The notes beneath the pieces are model-generated. The model saw nothing but the letters and a program-made list of their open reading frames with translations. It was not told the DNA's origin and searched no databases. A stretch of 64,000 nucleotides of DNA from Eurosta solidaginis. Taxonomy: Eukaryota; Arthropoda; Insecta; Diptera; Tephritidae. The stretch lies in NCBI RefSeq assembly GCF_040869045.1, contig NC_090319.1:58252779-58316778 (forward strand), read 5' to 3'. Each line of letters starts with the position of its first letter. Within the stretch, counting starts at the first letter, position 1. The position numbers were made by a program, and so were the translations under genes. Shown in pieces: positions 54,034-64,000 of this stretch.

Positions 54034-55311
54034 TTATTTTATCTTATGTATTCTATTTTTATGTACTAATTTTTTCTTTTTAATTTTGTTATCAAAAATT
54101 GTTACATTAACTCCATCAATTTTTGTTATAGTGTAGGGGCCCTGATATATGTTTGCATGTTTATCTCTAGGTTATTTTTTTATTAGAACTCGATCATTTA
54201 TATTTATAGTCAAAGGTTTTGTTGTTTTATCGTAAACATTTTTATTTCTAATTTTATGTTTATTAATTAATTCTTTTGCAAGTAGATGTGACTTTTGCAT
54301 ACGATATTTTACCTCTTTTGCATAATTTTCAACATTATAAATTGGATCTATATTTTCCTTCTTTAACTCATTTGGCAAAGTAACTTTTCTACCAAATACT
54401 AATTCAAAAGGTGTAAATAGATTATCAAAAACAGTAATTGTTGTTGTATTATGCAAAAATGTAAAATATTTTAAATAAACGTCCCATTCGGGAAATGAAT
54501 CGTCAAGGTAAGCTCTTAAATATTCGTTAAATACACGATGATTCCTTTCAATAGTACCAACAGTTTCATGATGATAAGGTGTTGAAAAATTATGCTTAAT
54601 TTTCAAAAGTTTAGTCAATTCCGCAAAAATTTCATTTTTAAATTCTGTACCTAAATCTGATTTAATAGATTTCATTATTCCATAAATTAAAATAAAACTT
54701 TCAAAAATTGCAGATGCAACTGTTTTTGCACTCTTATCTGGAATAGCTATTGTAACTAAATATTTGCTCAAATCGCACATAATGGTAACTGCGAACTTAT
54801 TCCCATTATTCGACTCAGGCAAAGGTCCTATCGTGTCTATAACTACTATATCAAAAGGCTTGCAAGGTGTTGGTGTAAGCACCATATTTTCTTTTGTTTT
54901 GGGCTTAACTTTGTTTAACAGGCATTTTTCACAATTTTTCACAAATTTAGCAATATCGCGCGTCATATTTTTCCAAAAATATTTTGTACGTATTTTCGCG
55001 TATAACTTCTTATATCCACAATGACCACCTGATATTGGATCATTATGATAAACTGTCATAAGTTTTAATTTCGTGTCTTCATCAGTTACCGTCTCTACTG
55101 GCTCTGTCAATATAATTATTAAATGTTTTAAAATTTTATTCCCGGTTTCTTTAAAATTTGCAATAGTAAAATGATGAAAAATATTATCATCTTTCTGCCA
55201 TTCAATATTCTTAATATTGTGATTGCCGGCATTATGTTCCAGCCTCAAAAGTAGCTCATCTAAAGTCACTATTTTGTTAACAATCTCAAAATTAAGTAGC
55301 TCGACCTTTTT
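54034..55311 (-). pseudogene. Integrase of the mdg1-like element, with a premature stop
   Basis: Open on the minus strand from about 55311 to a TAA at 54172-54174, then the same frame continues (IYQGPYTITKIDG) to a stop at 54034. Zinc-binding YHNDPISGGHCGYKKL...CEKCLLNK (about 55045-54910), then catalytic residues in IVVIDTIGPLP, IKSDLGTEFKNE and TVGTIERNHRV (54860-54540). It is the last domain of pol. A frameshift near 55312 separates it from RNase H. Confidence 0.85.
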
Positions 55312-57073
55312 ATGTTTTAAGTGCGCACATACATATTTCTATATTACTAATATTACAATTCTTATCATAATTTATATTCGACTTTATTCTCGGGATTTTA
55401 TTTGAAAAATTATAAGCAAATTTGTCGTAAACTTGTAATGTTTCTGTCTGTATTTGTCGGTTATCGTTTTGTATCTGTATTTCCTCTTTTTGCTTTGTCA
55501 TTGACCTTGTTTTTACTGTCAATATATGTTTAGTCGAATTTTTTAACTCATCTATAGTTATACGAGAAAGAGCATCTGCACCTACATTCGCTTTACCTTT
55601 TATATACTCTATAGTAAAATTATACTCAGATAACTCTAAACGTATTCTAGACAGTTTTGACGTAGGATCTTTCATATTAAATAAATAAACTAACGGCCGA
55701 TGATCTGATCTCACTATAAAGTGTGTTCCATAAACGTATGGCCGAAACTGCTTAACTGCAAAATATATTGCCAAAAGTTCTAATTCGATAATTGCTTTAT
55801 TTTGTTCAGACTTGCTAAATGCTTTTGAAGCGAAACAAATTGGTAAATCGTTACCATTATGATCTTGACTCAATATCGCACCACACCCAATTTTCGAAGC
55901 ATCAACTGTTATTAGAAATTCTTTAGTGAAATCTGGATATTGCAAAAGTTTTGGAGACATTAAACTTTTTCTTAGTTTCTCAAATGCCAGCTCGCACGAG
56001 GTATCCCAATTAAATTCAACATTTTTCCGACTCAAATGATTCAAAGGTGCCGCTAAACAAGCAAAATTAGGTATAAATCTCCTATAATAGTTTGCAAATG
56101 CAACAAATCTTCTAACTGCGTCTTTGTCACGCGGCTTAGGATACTTTTTAATTGCCTCTATTTTTGAATCATCAGGTAACAAACCCTTTGCTGAACATTT
56201 ATGCCCCAAAAATGTTACCTCAGATCTAAGAAAATTACATTTATTAGGATTAAGCCGCAAATTAAACTTTCTGCATGTCTCAAAAACTTTCTACAAATTT
56301 TTTAAATGATGGGTCTCACTACATCCAATGACTATAATATCGTCTATATACATAAAGGCTTGATTAGGTGCAATACCGGAAAATGCTATTGACATCATTC
56401 TTGAAAATGAGTTAGGAGCAACATTTAGTCCAAATGGTAAAACTTTCCAACGAAAAGATCCACGATCTGTACTAAATGATGTTATATCTCTCGAATCTTT
56501 ATGTAATGGAATTTGATGGAAACCCGAAAAAAGATCCAAAGTCGAAAAATATTTAGCTCGACCAAGGTTATCCAAAATATCATCAACACGTGCCAAAGGA
56601 AATTTATCTGCAACAAGTTTTTTATTGACTGCTCTAAAGTCTACACACATTCGATATGCTTTTTGTCCAGTTGGGTCGTTTTTCGGTACTAAAATCAATG
56701 GGCTGTTATAATTTGAACAACTTCCTTCAATTAAATCATTTTTTAACAAATTATCAACCTGTTTATTTATTTCAGCACGCTGTGAATATGGCAATCTATA
56801 ATTTTTTATGTACACTGGTGTCTTGTCCGTTAGTCTTAATTTTTGTTCGTAAAAATTATTAATCGTCATTAAGTCTGTTTTTAGAGCAAAAATATCTGAA
56901 TATTTCAAACATAAGTCAAGTAATTTATCTTTTGCATACGAAGGTATTTGTTTTTCTAAAACTGACTTAAGCTCTTCTATGCGTTTTGAATCCACAGATG
57001 TTTCATTTATGCGATAGATATCAAAATTTTCTATGTCCTCAGTTTGAATATTGAAGTTTTTAACATACTTCAC
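55310..57073 (-). pseudogene. Reverse transcriptase and RNase H of the mdg1-like element
   Basis: The frame from 57073 reads PVYIKNYRLPYSQR, LILVPKNDPTGQKAYRMCVDFRAVNKK, FSTLDLFSGFHQIPL and the catalytic FMYIDDIIVIG (about 56360-56330). An in-frame TAG at 56291-56293 interrupts the thumb. The same frame then continues through NKCNFLRSEVTFLGH to RNase H: FLITVDASKIGCGAILSQD, KAIIELELLAIYFAVK and FIVRSDHRPLVYL, ending with the border KGKANVGADALSR. A frameshift near 57090 joins it to protease. Confidence 0.88.
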
Positions 57074-57096
57074 TTCATCAGTAGTATTAATAATTT

Positions 57097-57668
57097 TTAA
57101 AATAGGATGTTCCGTATCAATGACACATTTTGCGGTAAAAATACCACTACAAAGTTCATGAGAATCGACAAAACTGGATTTTCCGATTTATTCAAACTAA
57201 AAACACGAAAAACTTCACATCTTGGTGGAATTACAAGAGTATCTGTTGAAGTGCTATGCAAAATTGAAATATTAACTCTTTCTCTCCCTAGTCCTATCGT
57301 TATTGTATCATTCGAATAATTGATTATACATTTGTTTGCTTTCAAAAAGTCTTTTCCTATTATACCATCCGAAGGAATATTAAAGTTGTCATCAACAACA
57401 TGAATAGTCAGAGGAAATAATATATTTGAAACTACTATGTTCGTACTAACTGTGCCTAAAGTTGTTACTGTGTCTGTTGTTACACCTGTTATATTTATTA
57501 CATTACTGTTATCTACTATTACGTCACTTGCTAAACTAGAAATTTTTATAAGTGAAATATCTGCCTGAGAATCTACAAGAAAAGAACATATTTTATAAGA
57601 ATCACTACAGTTGACTTCGATGAAGTCAGAATAATTTAAATTTAGACAATATATTGATTTAAAAGAAT
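57097..57668 (-). pseudogene. Protease region of the mdg1-like element
   Basis: The pol frame is -1 relative to gag and starts near the gag stop. It contains a retropepsin core, SFLVDSQADISLIK (about 57590-57550), where D-S/T-G-A is usual, and GIIGKDFL (about 57360). The frame from 57345 ends at 57097 by a frameshift before reverse transcriptase. Confidence 0.7.
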
Positions 57669-58775
57669 TTAACCCAATAGCACCTGCTCCCTCAGTGTTC
57701 GCTCCTGAGGGGCTTCGGCATTTAAAGAACGAACATTGACTGAATTCCTGTTATTTAAACGTTGATTATTTGAATTACTGTTATTTACAGACCGATTGTT
57801 ATTTCTATTGTAATTGTTGTTGTAATTATTATACCTATTGTTACCTCCATTGTAATTAGTATTTCGAAAATGTAAATTATTGTTAGGTCTACTTGCATTA
57901 CCATTGAATCTAAAATTGTTATTGTATCCGAAATTATTATTACCTCTAAAATTCCCGCGAAAACTATTAGATTTTATCGGACGTGAGCGATACGCTAACA
58001 CCTGCCGCTCTTTTACCTCCTGTTCACGCTCAATAATCATTTTAGCAACAACATCCTTTGAATCCTTAAAAGTTGTTGATGCAAGGATAGACTTCACCAT
58101 ATCTGAACGACTGTTCAACCTACAAACAGTAACAGTTTGCTCAACCGCCATCTCATGAGCTTTTGCCTGTGTCATACCTTCGATGATCAAAGAGCGTTCT
58201 AGCGAATCAGAAAGATCTTCTACTTGTTTTGAAAAATCAGTAAAATTATTATTGTTTACCCTTAAGGCCGCAATTTTACCCGCAACAACCTTCGAGTTAT
58301 CTGGCCTAATTCTGCTACGTAAAGCATCTTTAATCTGACTAATAGAATCTATTTGCGTTGGTAGAGCTTCGTGAGCTTTGCCTTCGAGTTTCGACTTTAA
58401 AAATGATATAAATGTAGTAGTTAAAGATACATCAGTTAAATCTTCTATTAAATCAATTTTATCTATAAACGAGGCAAGTGATAACGGATCACCGCTATAG
58501 TTTTCTCTAATAATCGAGGCACAAGTACTAATGAATGACCTCTTTTGCTCAAGAGTAGCCATGTTTAAATCGTTAAAATTTGAAATAGTATCAGAAGTAA
58601 AATAAGAATTAGAATTTGAAGTTAGGTCAAAATTAGAAATCGAACTAGAAGATGAAGTTTGCGTAGAATGATTTGTGTTATTAAACCCTAAAAAGTCTTC
58701 AAATAAAGAATCTCTATCTGCACTAAATTCTATTCTAGCATTTGAAAATGTATGTGGACTATTAGAATCGCACAT
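57669..58775 (-). CDS. Gag of the mdg1-like element, intact
   Basis: 368 residues from ATG 58775 (MCDSNSPHTFSN) to TAA at 57669-57671. The centre (about 90-270) is helical and capsid-like (LASFIDKIDLIEDLTDV, TDFSKQVEDLSDSLERSLIIEGMTQAKAHEMAVEQT). The C-terminus is an Asn/Arg-rich, FRGN-repeat tail (GNFRGNNNFGYNNNFRFNG...) that replaces the CCHC knuckle and is likely to bind RNA, as in mdg1/412-group Gags. Pol begins in the -1 frame at the end, so a frameshift mechanism is expected. No lesion is seen. Confidence 0.87.
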   Translation of the reverse strand: MCDSNSPHTFSNARIEFSADRDSLFEDFLGFNNTNHSTQTSSSSSISNFDLTSNSNSYFTSDTISNFNDLNMATLEQKRSFISTCASIIRENYSGDPLSLASFIDKIDLIEDLTDVSLTTTFISFLKSKLEGKAHEALPTQIDSISQIKDALRSRIRPDNSKVVAGKIAALRVNNNNFTDFSKQVEDLSDSLERSLIIEGMTQAKAHEMAVEQTVTVCRLNSRSDMVKSILASTTFKDSKDVVAKMIIEREQEVKERQVLAYRSRPIKSNSFRGNFRGNNNFGYNNNFRFNGNASRPNNNLHFRNTNYNGGNNRYNNYNNNYNRNNNRSVNNSNSNNQRLNNRNSVNVRSLNAEAPQERTLREQVLLG

Positions 58776-60782
58776 GTAAAAGAAAAACAAAACAAAAGCA
58801 AACTAAATTGAATATTGAATATGTAATAGTAAAAGAATTACCGTGTAATTTATCGTAATAAAATGAAATTTCCGCCGAGCTTACAAAATTTGGGAAAAAA
58901 AAAAACATTGTTTCGGAGACATTAAAATTTTAATACTATATATATAAATAAATTTTTGTATATTACTGACGCATCGCTTTCAAGCCACATCTTTGAAAAT
59001 TGTATCGCTTTATTTCAAAAGTAACATATTAGGGGGACTCATGTAACCGTATAAATGCCTTATAAAGTGTGTAAACGTATAAATTTATCTAGTTTACGCA
59101 CGAGCTGTCAAATTTTGTATGAAAAATCATTTACACAATTTGTATAAATTTACGCGCACATTTCATTGTGTAAACGCGGTAAACTCAAAGGAATGCAACC
59201 TTGCAGACATTACAGACGGCATTTTCATCAAAAATATCCAACGTCAGCAAGTAAAGGCGTTTTAGTTTTGATTTTTCACTTAATCTTGGTATTTTTTAAT
59301 GTGTATAACAATCAAAAAAATTTTTTTGGAAATAATACAGCTGAAAAACAATCAAGTTTATCAAGAGTATTACTAGGTGCGTTCATATAACCGCGTGTGT
59401 AAATGGATATAATTTTACACCTTATAAGTTTATATGCTATCATGAGTCCCCCTATTCATTTTACGCACACACTGCCTTATATAAAAAGCTTGTATTAAAT
59501 TAAAGTAAATTTTACCACATGTGAATATAGGACAGTAGGGCAAAAGTAAATTTTCAAAAAGAAAAATTAAATAATTTGAATTCAATTATTTATTTCAATT
59601 ATTTTGTTTTAATTTTGTCTTCAAAAACAAATAAAAACAGAAAGAAATATTTTAAAATTTTCATCAACACCAGCCCAATGTCATTAACACGTACACTTGT
59701 ACATACATATGTTAATATATTTTAATATATTTAAAATAAAGTTTAGTAAAATGTTAATTATTATTATTATTATTTAAATTTTATTTCTTTTTTTTTAATT
59801 TTTTTTATTGTTAAATATTTAGATAAATTATATTAGTAATAGTTTGTATGTAAATATGTAATGAGTACATGTGTGTGGTGGTACTATAATAAATGTGCAA
59901 AAGTGTAAATAATATAAATTAAGAAAATTTTAGTTCAAGAAAAAAAATTTATTTTATATTTGCTAAACTACATGTTTCGTACACTGTGCGCCATACCCAA
60001 TTCTGCAATCATTATTAGTTCCGCTGTTGTTGTTGTAGTAGTGTATGATTTCCGCTCGTAATATATTGTTTCATTATTGCTAATATTCAGTGCTGACTTG
60101 TTCCATTCAATAGTTGACTACCCTGTTGCAGTTTAGTTGAGGGACATTATTGATTTCAGTAGCTTCCTTTTTCCAAAATTCTTCCACTAATTTTCACTTT
60201 CCGATTTCGTTTTATTCCGCTCACGACTGTTTACTGAATATTTTTGTTTCTTTGACATTTCCGTTCGCATTTAGTTCCTTTTCTTTTTATACCATTGTTA
60301 ATATTAGTATTTCTCTCAGTTCCGCTTTTCGTTCACTTAATATATTAATATTAGTATTTCTCTATGTTCCTCTTTCGTTCACTTAATATGTTAATATTAG
60401 TATTTCTCTTCGTTCCGCTTTTCGTTTTGTTCTACTGTAAACAGTATTCACAGATTATTGTTACAGCTCAAAGATAATATTTTTTTTTTTATATACGAAT
60501 ATATATATATATATATTTAAGTTTTCTAAAACGTGGATATTAGTTCATATATTAGCTCTTATTAACTTATTTCTTTTGTAAAATCTTTATTTTCATAGAT
60601 TTTTTTTTTGTAAGATTTAAATTTAATTTTGTATTTCGATAGTATAAAACTTTTTTTTCAATTTTTTTTTTTTTGTCTTTTTTTTTTATTACGTCACAAC
60701 ACATATACACATATAATTTGGATTAATTCATTTTCAATGCAATTCTTCAAACTTCATAACTTTTCTTATTGTAGGGCTCCGG
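58776..60782 (-). other. Leader of the mdg1-like element
   Basis: About 2 kb of very AT-rich sequence without a supported ORF, containing the TIR element at 59031-59453. Three copies of a TATTAATATTAGTATTTCTCT-like unit occur at about 60295-60410. Confidence 0.6.
59031..59453. mobile_element. TIR element with AGGGGGACTCATG ends (423 bp)
   Basis: AGGGGGACTCATG at the left and CATGAGTCCCCCT at the right are exact complements. Beyond these, CTTATAA/TTATAAG and GTGTAAA-type blocks also pair. The flanking 3-mer ATT is duplicated (59028-59030 and 59454-59456). No ORF with known content. Confidence 0.75.
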
Positions 60783-60795
60783 CCCACGGTCGCCA
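60783..60795 (-). promoter_or_regulatory. Primer-binding site of the mdg1-like element
   Basis: Minus-strand TGGCGACCGTGGG directly abuts the LTR end (..CTTTATA). Confidence 0.75.
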
Positions 60796-61133
60796 TATAA
60801 AGACTCCATAACAGGAATGTCTTCTTACGTGCATTTATGCACCAATACACACGCATACGCTTTAATTGAATCACACACACATACACGTATATTTAGTAAC
60901 CTTTTTATATTAATATTTTATTTAATAATTAAAATATATTTTTAAAATTTGGTTATTAATTTACATATCAGATGAACACGATTCTTTACATTCGAACACA
61001 TCCAAATCAAACTCCAAAAAACTCTAACAAATTTTTTTTTCACCTCGCCTACTATGCATTTGAAAAATCCAAATATTTTCAATTGCATACTAAGCTCAAT
61101 ACACACAAGTGCGCAAGGTGGAAGTGTATTATA
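60796..61133 (-). repeat. 5' LTR of the mdg1-like element (338 bp)
   Basis: Matches 53264-53603. Promoter side of the minus-strand element. Confidence 0.9.
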
Positions 61134-61169
61134 ATTATCACGGTTTAACGTTCTTTGCTTCATTTCGAA

Positions 61170-61460
61170 TTACAAATTTAATGTAGTTAAAAGGTACTTT
61201 TTAATACCAAGAAACGAGTCGCAGACGTCTAAATTTTTACAGTGTTTATTAAAATCACGACATAAACAGCGAAGTGGTTCGTGCATTTCATAATTCGACC
61301 TGCATGTAGCTACAAAAATTGATTGAAAATGTCTAGATGGCCTAATAGGAACGTTAAAATTAATTTCACCAAGCAAAAATGGACTATTTATTGACCCTCT
61401 TATTAGTTTTACAATAAATAAGACACCAAGCATCTCTCTGCGGCTCTGCAATTTGGGCAA
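61170..61460 (-). pseudogene. C-terminal fragment of a LINE ORF2
   Basis: The minus-strand frame LQSRREMLGVLFIVKLIRG..., VPIRPSRHFQSIFV, SNYEMHEPLRCLCRDFN resembles the last 100 residues of jockey/CR1-type LINE proteins (the LxxRR...L..P.R..R...F pattern). It stops at 61170. No catalytic part remains in the window. Its 3' UTR probably continues left of the mdg1-like element. Confidence 0.65.
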
Positions 61461-61639
61461 CTGTTTTAGTTTTATGAGTTAACCGGGGATTGCCCGTATC
61501 GCTTTAAATGTATGAAAACATTTATTTCAAGCAATTTTTAATTTTATAATTTATTTAATAATTTGGGAAAAATTTAAACAACGTGACATCAGGACGGACA
61601 AGGCACAGCTGTTTCGATTATACCTTGTACATCTCTTCA

Positions 61640-61720
61640 AAGCCTTTTCTCCCGGGAGTGGGAGTCGAACCCGCACTCCTACGATAGTTGAAATGGTTGA
61701 AGTCCGCAAACGGTGCGTCT
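61640..61720 (-). repeat. tRNA-like fragment with a pol III B box (SINE-like)
   Basis: The minus strand reads GTAGGAGTGCGGGTTCGACTCCCACTCCCGGGAG: a T-arm with GGTTCGACTCC (B-box consensus) and pairing flanks GGAGTG/CACTCC. The preceding sequence does not fold into D and anticodon arms, so it is not a functional tRNA gene. Confidence 0.55.
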
Positions 61721-62068
61721 GCCGGAAAACAATCAACAAATTGTGTAAATAAATAAAATTTAAATTAAATACAAGGGTAAATTCCATAAGAATTAAATAT
61801 AGTGCCTTGTACTGTGATACATGTTATAAAAAGCGTGTTTTGATATTTTTCCGACAGAATTTGTAAGTTTTTTAACTTCGTTATATACATACATAAATCT
61901 GTAATAGCGCCAAATAAATTCGCTTAAGTGAATAGCGACGTAAGCAGGTGTGCAAATACTTTTTATTCGTACAGTGTTCAGGGTTGCCACCCAGCTAACA
62001 TATATTAAGGTGACCAGGTGCGTCATAGTTGTTTTCGATATTGGATCTGGTGTCTTCGCTTGGGTAAT

Positions 62069-62910
62069 ATGTCAAACATTACTCCTCCCGCAGTAAAACG
62101 TCGTTTGAGCAAGGGTTCCCCCGCCGCGAAAACACAAAAAGTTGATGGGGCTGCAGCTATCACCCTCTCAGCAGTGTACAACACCCTGAATGAATTCGAG
62201 TCGAAGGTGCATCAACAGACTGCCCAGTTGCGGCTTTTGTTAGAGGGTGTCTCTCAAAGATTAGATGAAGTGGATAAACAAATAAATAAACGTATCGAAG
62301 AGATCCCGTTACTTACCAACACTCTGTCTGCCTCATCCACGCAGATTTCTTTGTTGACGGAGAGATTAGAAAAGTCTGAGTCCGAAATAGAAAATTTTAA
62401 AAAAGAGTTGGCAAAAGGACTTCAGCAAAAACTGACTGCTGATGTCGCTGCTGATGCTGTCGCTTTTGGTGTCCCGTATAAGGAGGGCGAAAACCTAAAA
62501 AGTATTTTTAACGTGGTGTGCATGTCCATTGATTTTCAGTCACCGCAAATAAGGGACATTTTCCGCACGAGACCCTCACGTGCAGGCAACAACGGTGCGA
62601 TTGTGATCAAGTTCCATTCGCCGCTGGATCGCAATCGTACTCTCCGTGCGTTTGGGGAGCACCGTAGGCGTATGAAAAGCGCTGTTTCTCTGGAACCCCT
62701 TGGTATCCAGGGAAACTTCCACCTATACGAGAGCCTTACCAAGGAAAATAGGCTTTTGCTACAAGCGGCATCCAATTAAGGCGGCAGGGAAAGCTGCAGG
62801 CGGCATTCACGCTCCGTGGCTGCGTCTACGTTAGGCATGGACTTGATACATCCGCACAGCCAACAAAAGTTACCAGTGAGGCTGATCTGGATCGATTTCG
62901 CCAACCTTAA
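62069..62910 (+). pseudogene. LINE ORF1 (coiled coil plus FP-like domain), one frameshift
   Basis: ATG at 62069 in an otherwise short leader. The first 40 residues are basic (PAVKRRLSKGSPAAKTQK). A coiled coil spans about 45-130 (heptads in LNEFESKVHQQTAQLRLLLEGVSQRLDEV...). Then an FP/RRM-like region (IRDIFRTRPSRAGNNGAIVIKFHSPLDRNRTLRAF). The first frame stops at 62777-62779. A shift near there restores a C-terminus with GCVYVRHGLDTSAQP, ending at TAA 62908-62910. Such ORF1 proteins trimerise and bind RNA. Confidence 0.75.
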
Positions 62911-63011
62911 GTTCATATGCTTATTCATTGTTTTTTGTTATGTAAAGATGGCGCAAACATTAATTTATTTTTTTTCTTTTACTTCGGCTTTGTCTATAAC
63001 TTACTTTAAAG

Positions 63012-64000
63012 TTGCTTTTAATTCGATTGTACTCAGTGTTTGGAGATAGTAGAAATGCGAATGGCATTGCGAATAATAGCCTAGCTTTGCTTAATATCCT
63101 ATGCAGGCACCATAAAGGTTTCAACGTGGTGCACTTTAATGCTCGTAGTTTAAATGGTGAAAAGATGGATGTAGTCAGAGCGATATTTGAACAATCTAGT
63201 GTTGATATCATTTGTGTTTCCGAGACTTGGTTTAAACCTGAAATACTTGATGACCATTTTGGATAGAAAGGTAAAGAAAGGTGGTGGTGTTGCTATGTAT
63301 TGTAAAAAACATCTCAAGTCCAGAATCATATCAAGTATAGCTGTTGGCGTCACTGAGAACTTGCTAGTTGAAGTGTCTAGTTCAATGTCCAAAGTCCTTT
63401 TTTCGTGCGTCTATAACCCTAATAAATTGTGCAACGTGAAGGAATACTTTACAATGTTATCCTCGGTCGCAGTTGATTACACTGATATAATTATCTGCGG
63501 AGATTTTAATGTTAATCTCTTATGTAGTGACCCGTATACCTGCCGTTTGTTAGACGATGATTCAAGTGTTGGTCTTGAAGTGGTTAATGTGTGCGTACCA
63601 ACAAGGTATGGACAGAACTGCTGCCCCAGCCTTCTTGACTATTTCATTGTGTCCGATACGTCTAAAGTCTTAAAGTTTGATCAATTATCCTTTATCTCAG
63701 ACCATGATCTAATTTTCTGTTCATTTGATGTAGTGCTCGATAACCACAGTGCAGTAGCTAGACCATCCATTTCACCAGATTATCGACGACTGGACGTAAA
63801 TAACCTTCTTGGAGACATCTCCAACATAAATTGGTCTACTTGTTGGAGCTTGAGTTCGGTGCATGAAAAGCTGAGATTTTTAAATGAAATTATTTTATAC
63901 CTCTATACAACTCACGTTCCATCTCGGGTATATAGCAACAGATCTTCCTCTTGCCCTTGGTTTAATAGATCCGTCCGTGCTATGATTATCAAGCGCAATA
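63012..64000 (+). pseudogene. LINE ORF2, endonuclease part, runs off the window
   Basis: The first frame (63012-63266) has VVHFNARSLNGEK and IICVSETWFKP. It stops at TAG 63264-63266; a shift just upstream leads into a second frame that stays open to the window end, with KKGGGVAMY, IIICGDFNVNLL, LLDYFIVS and FISDHDLIF. These are the APE motifs in normal order (N, E, GDFN, SDH). The real start is unclear because the upstream 100 bp are not open in the same frame. The reverse transcriptase would lie past 64000. Confidence 0.78.

Larger units (their letters stand above)
53264..61133 (-). mobile_element. mdg1/412-like Ty3/gypsy retrotransposon (about 7.4 kb native)
   Basis: LTRs 53264-53603 and 60796-61133, TSD ATTA (53260-53263 and 61134-61137). 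The primer site TGGCGACCGTGGG on the minus strand (60795-60783) directly follows the 5' LTR and is the arginine-tRNA-type site known from mdg1/412 elements. The purine tract AAGGAGGGTGA precedes the 3' LTR. Gag without zinc knuckles and the pol order protease-RT-RNase H-integrase fit that group. A 423-bp TIR element sits in the leader. LTR ends are TATA...TATA rather than TG...CA. Confidence 0.88.

Noticed and set aside
61640..61720. Functional tRNA gene
   Set aside because: Only the T-arm can be drawn; D and anticodon arms and acceptor pairing are absent.

Overview
This is a window of a higher-dipteran insect genome. It holds three host genes, Vps33B (3' part only), mRpL47 and a Bud22/SRFBP1-family gene. 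Introns are short, and the intergenic DNA is AT-rich and packed with transposons. The mix of BEL, Osvaldo/Ulysses-like, mdg1/412-like, I-like and CAA-tailed LINE, hAT and Harbinger-like elements suggests an acalyptrate fly, perhaps a tephritid. The species cannot be named from the sequence alone. There is no bacterial, phage or CRISPR content.

Layout. 1-1590: 3' part of Vps33B and its poly(A) signal. 1.6-7.5 kb: a field of short terminal-inverted-repeat (TIR) elements with readable target duplications (TSDs), ending in a non-autonomous Helitron. 7.6-41.0 kb: one BEL/Pao insertion of about 7.2 kb, inflated to 33 kb by nesting. A gag-protease-only Ty3/gypsy derivative (8121-11955) lies in its leader. 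Its 3' LTR is split by an I-like LINE (18478-24335), a 225-bp Harbinger-like MITE (24376-24600) and a Ty3/gypsy element with giant 3.28-kb LTRs (24607-40864). The giant-LTR element itself carries a CAA-tailed LINE (31815-35610) in its pol gene. 41.0-44.2 kb: MITE and LINE relics. 44.2-47.9 kb: mRpL47 (+) and the Bud22/SRFBP1 gene (-), convergent, with a LINE tail between them. 47.9-49.5 kb: nested MITEs. 49.5-50.6 kb: a diverged LTR related to the giant LTR. 52.0-61.5 kb: the 3' part of a minus-strand LINE, split by an mdg1/412-like retrotransposon (53264-61133). 62.0-64.0 kb: another LINE running off the window.

Most retroelement reading frames are broken. The apparently open ones are the gag-protease frame at 9396-11234, both frames of the CAA-tailed LINE (whose ORF2 has lost its endonuclease core) and the mdg1-like gag.

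The most interesting items are a five-unit array of long stem-loops with differently sequenced but still pairing arms in the giant-LTR element's leader (27936-28484), the 3.28-kb LTRs themselves, a 2A-like NPGP motif in LINE ORF1 (31968-32006), and an insertion-with-filler event in BEL pol. Insertion boundaries were read by hand from TSDs. Family names below superfamily level are inferences.
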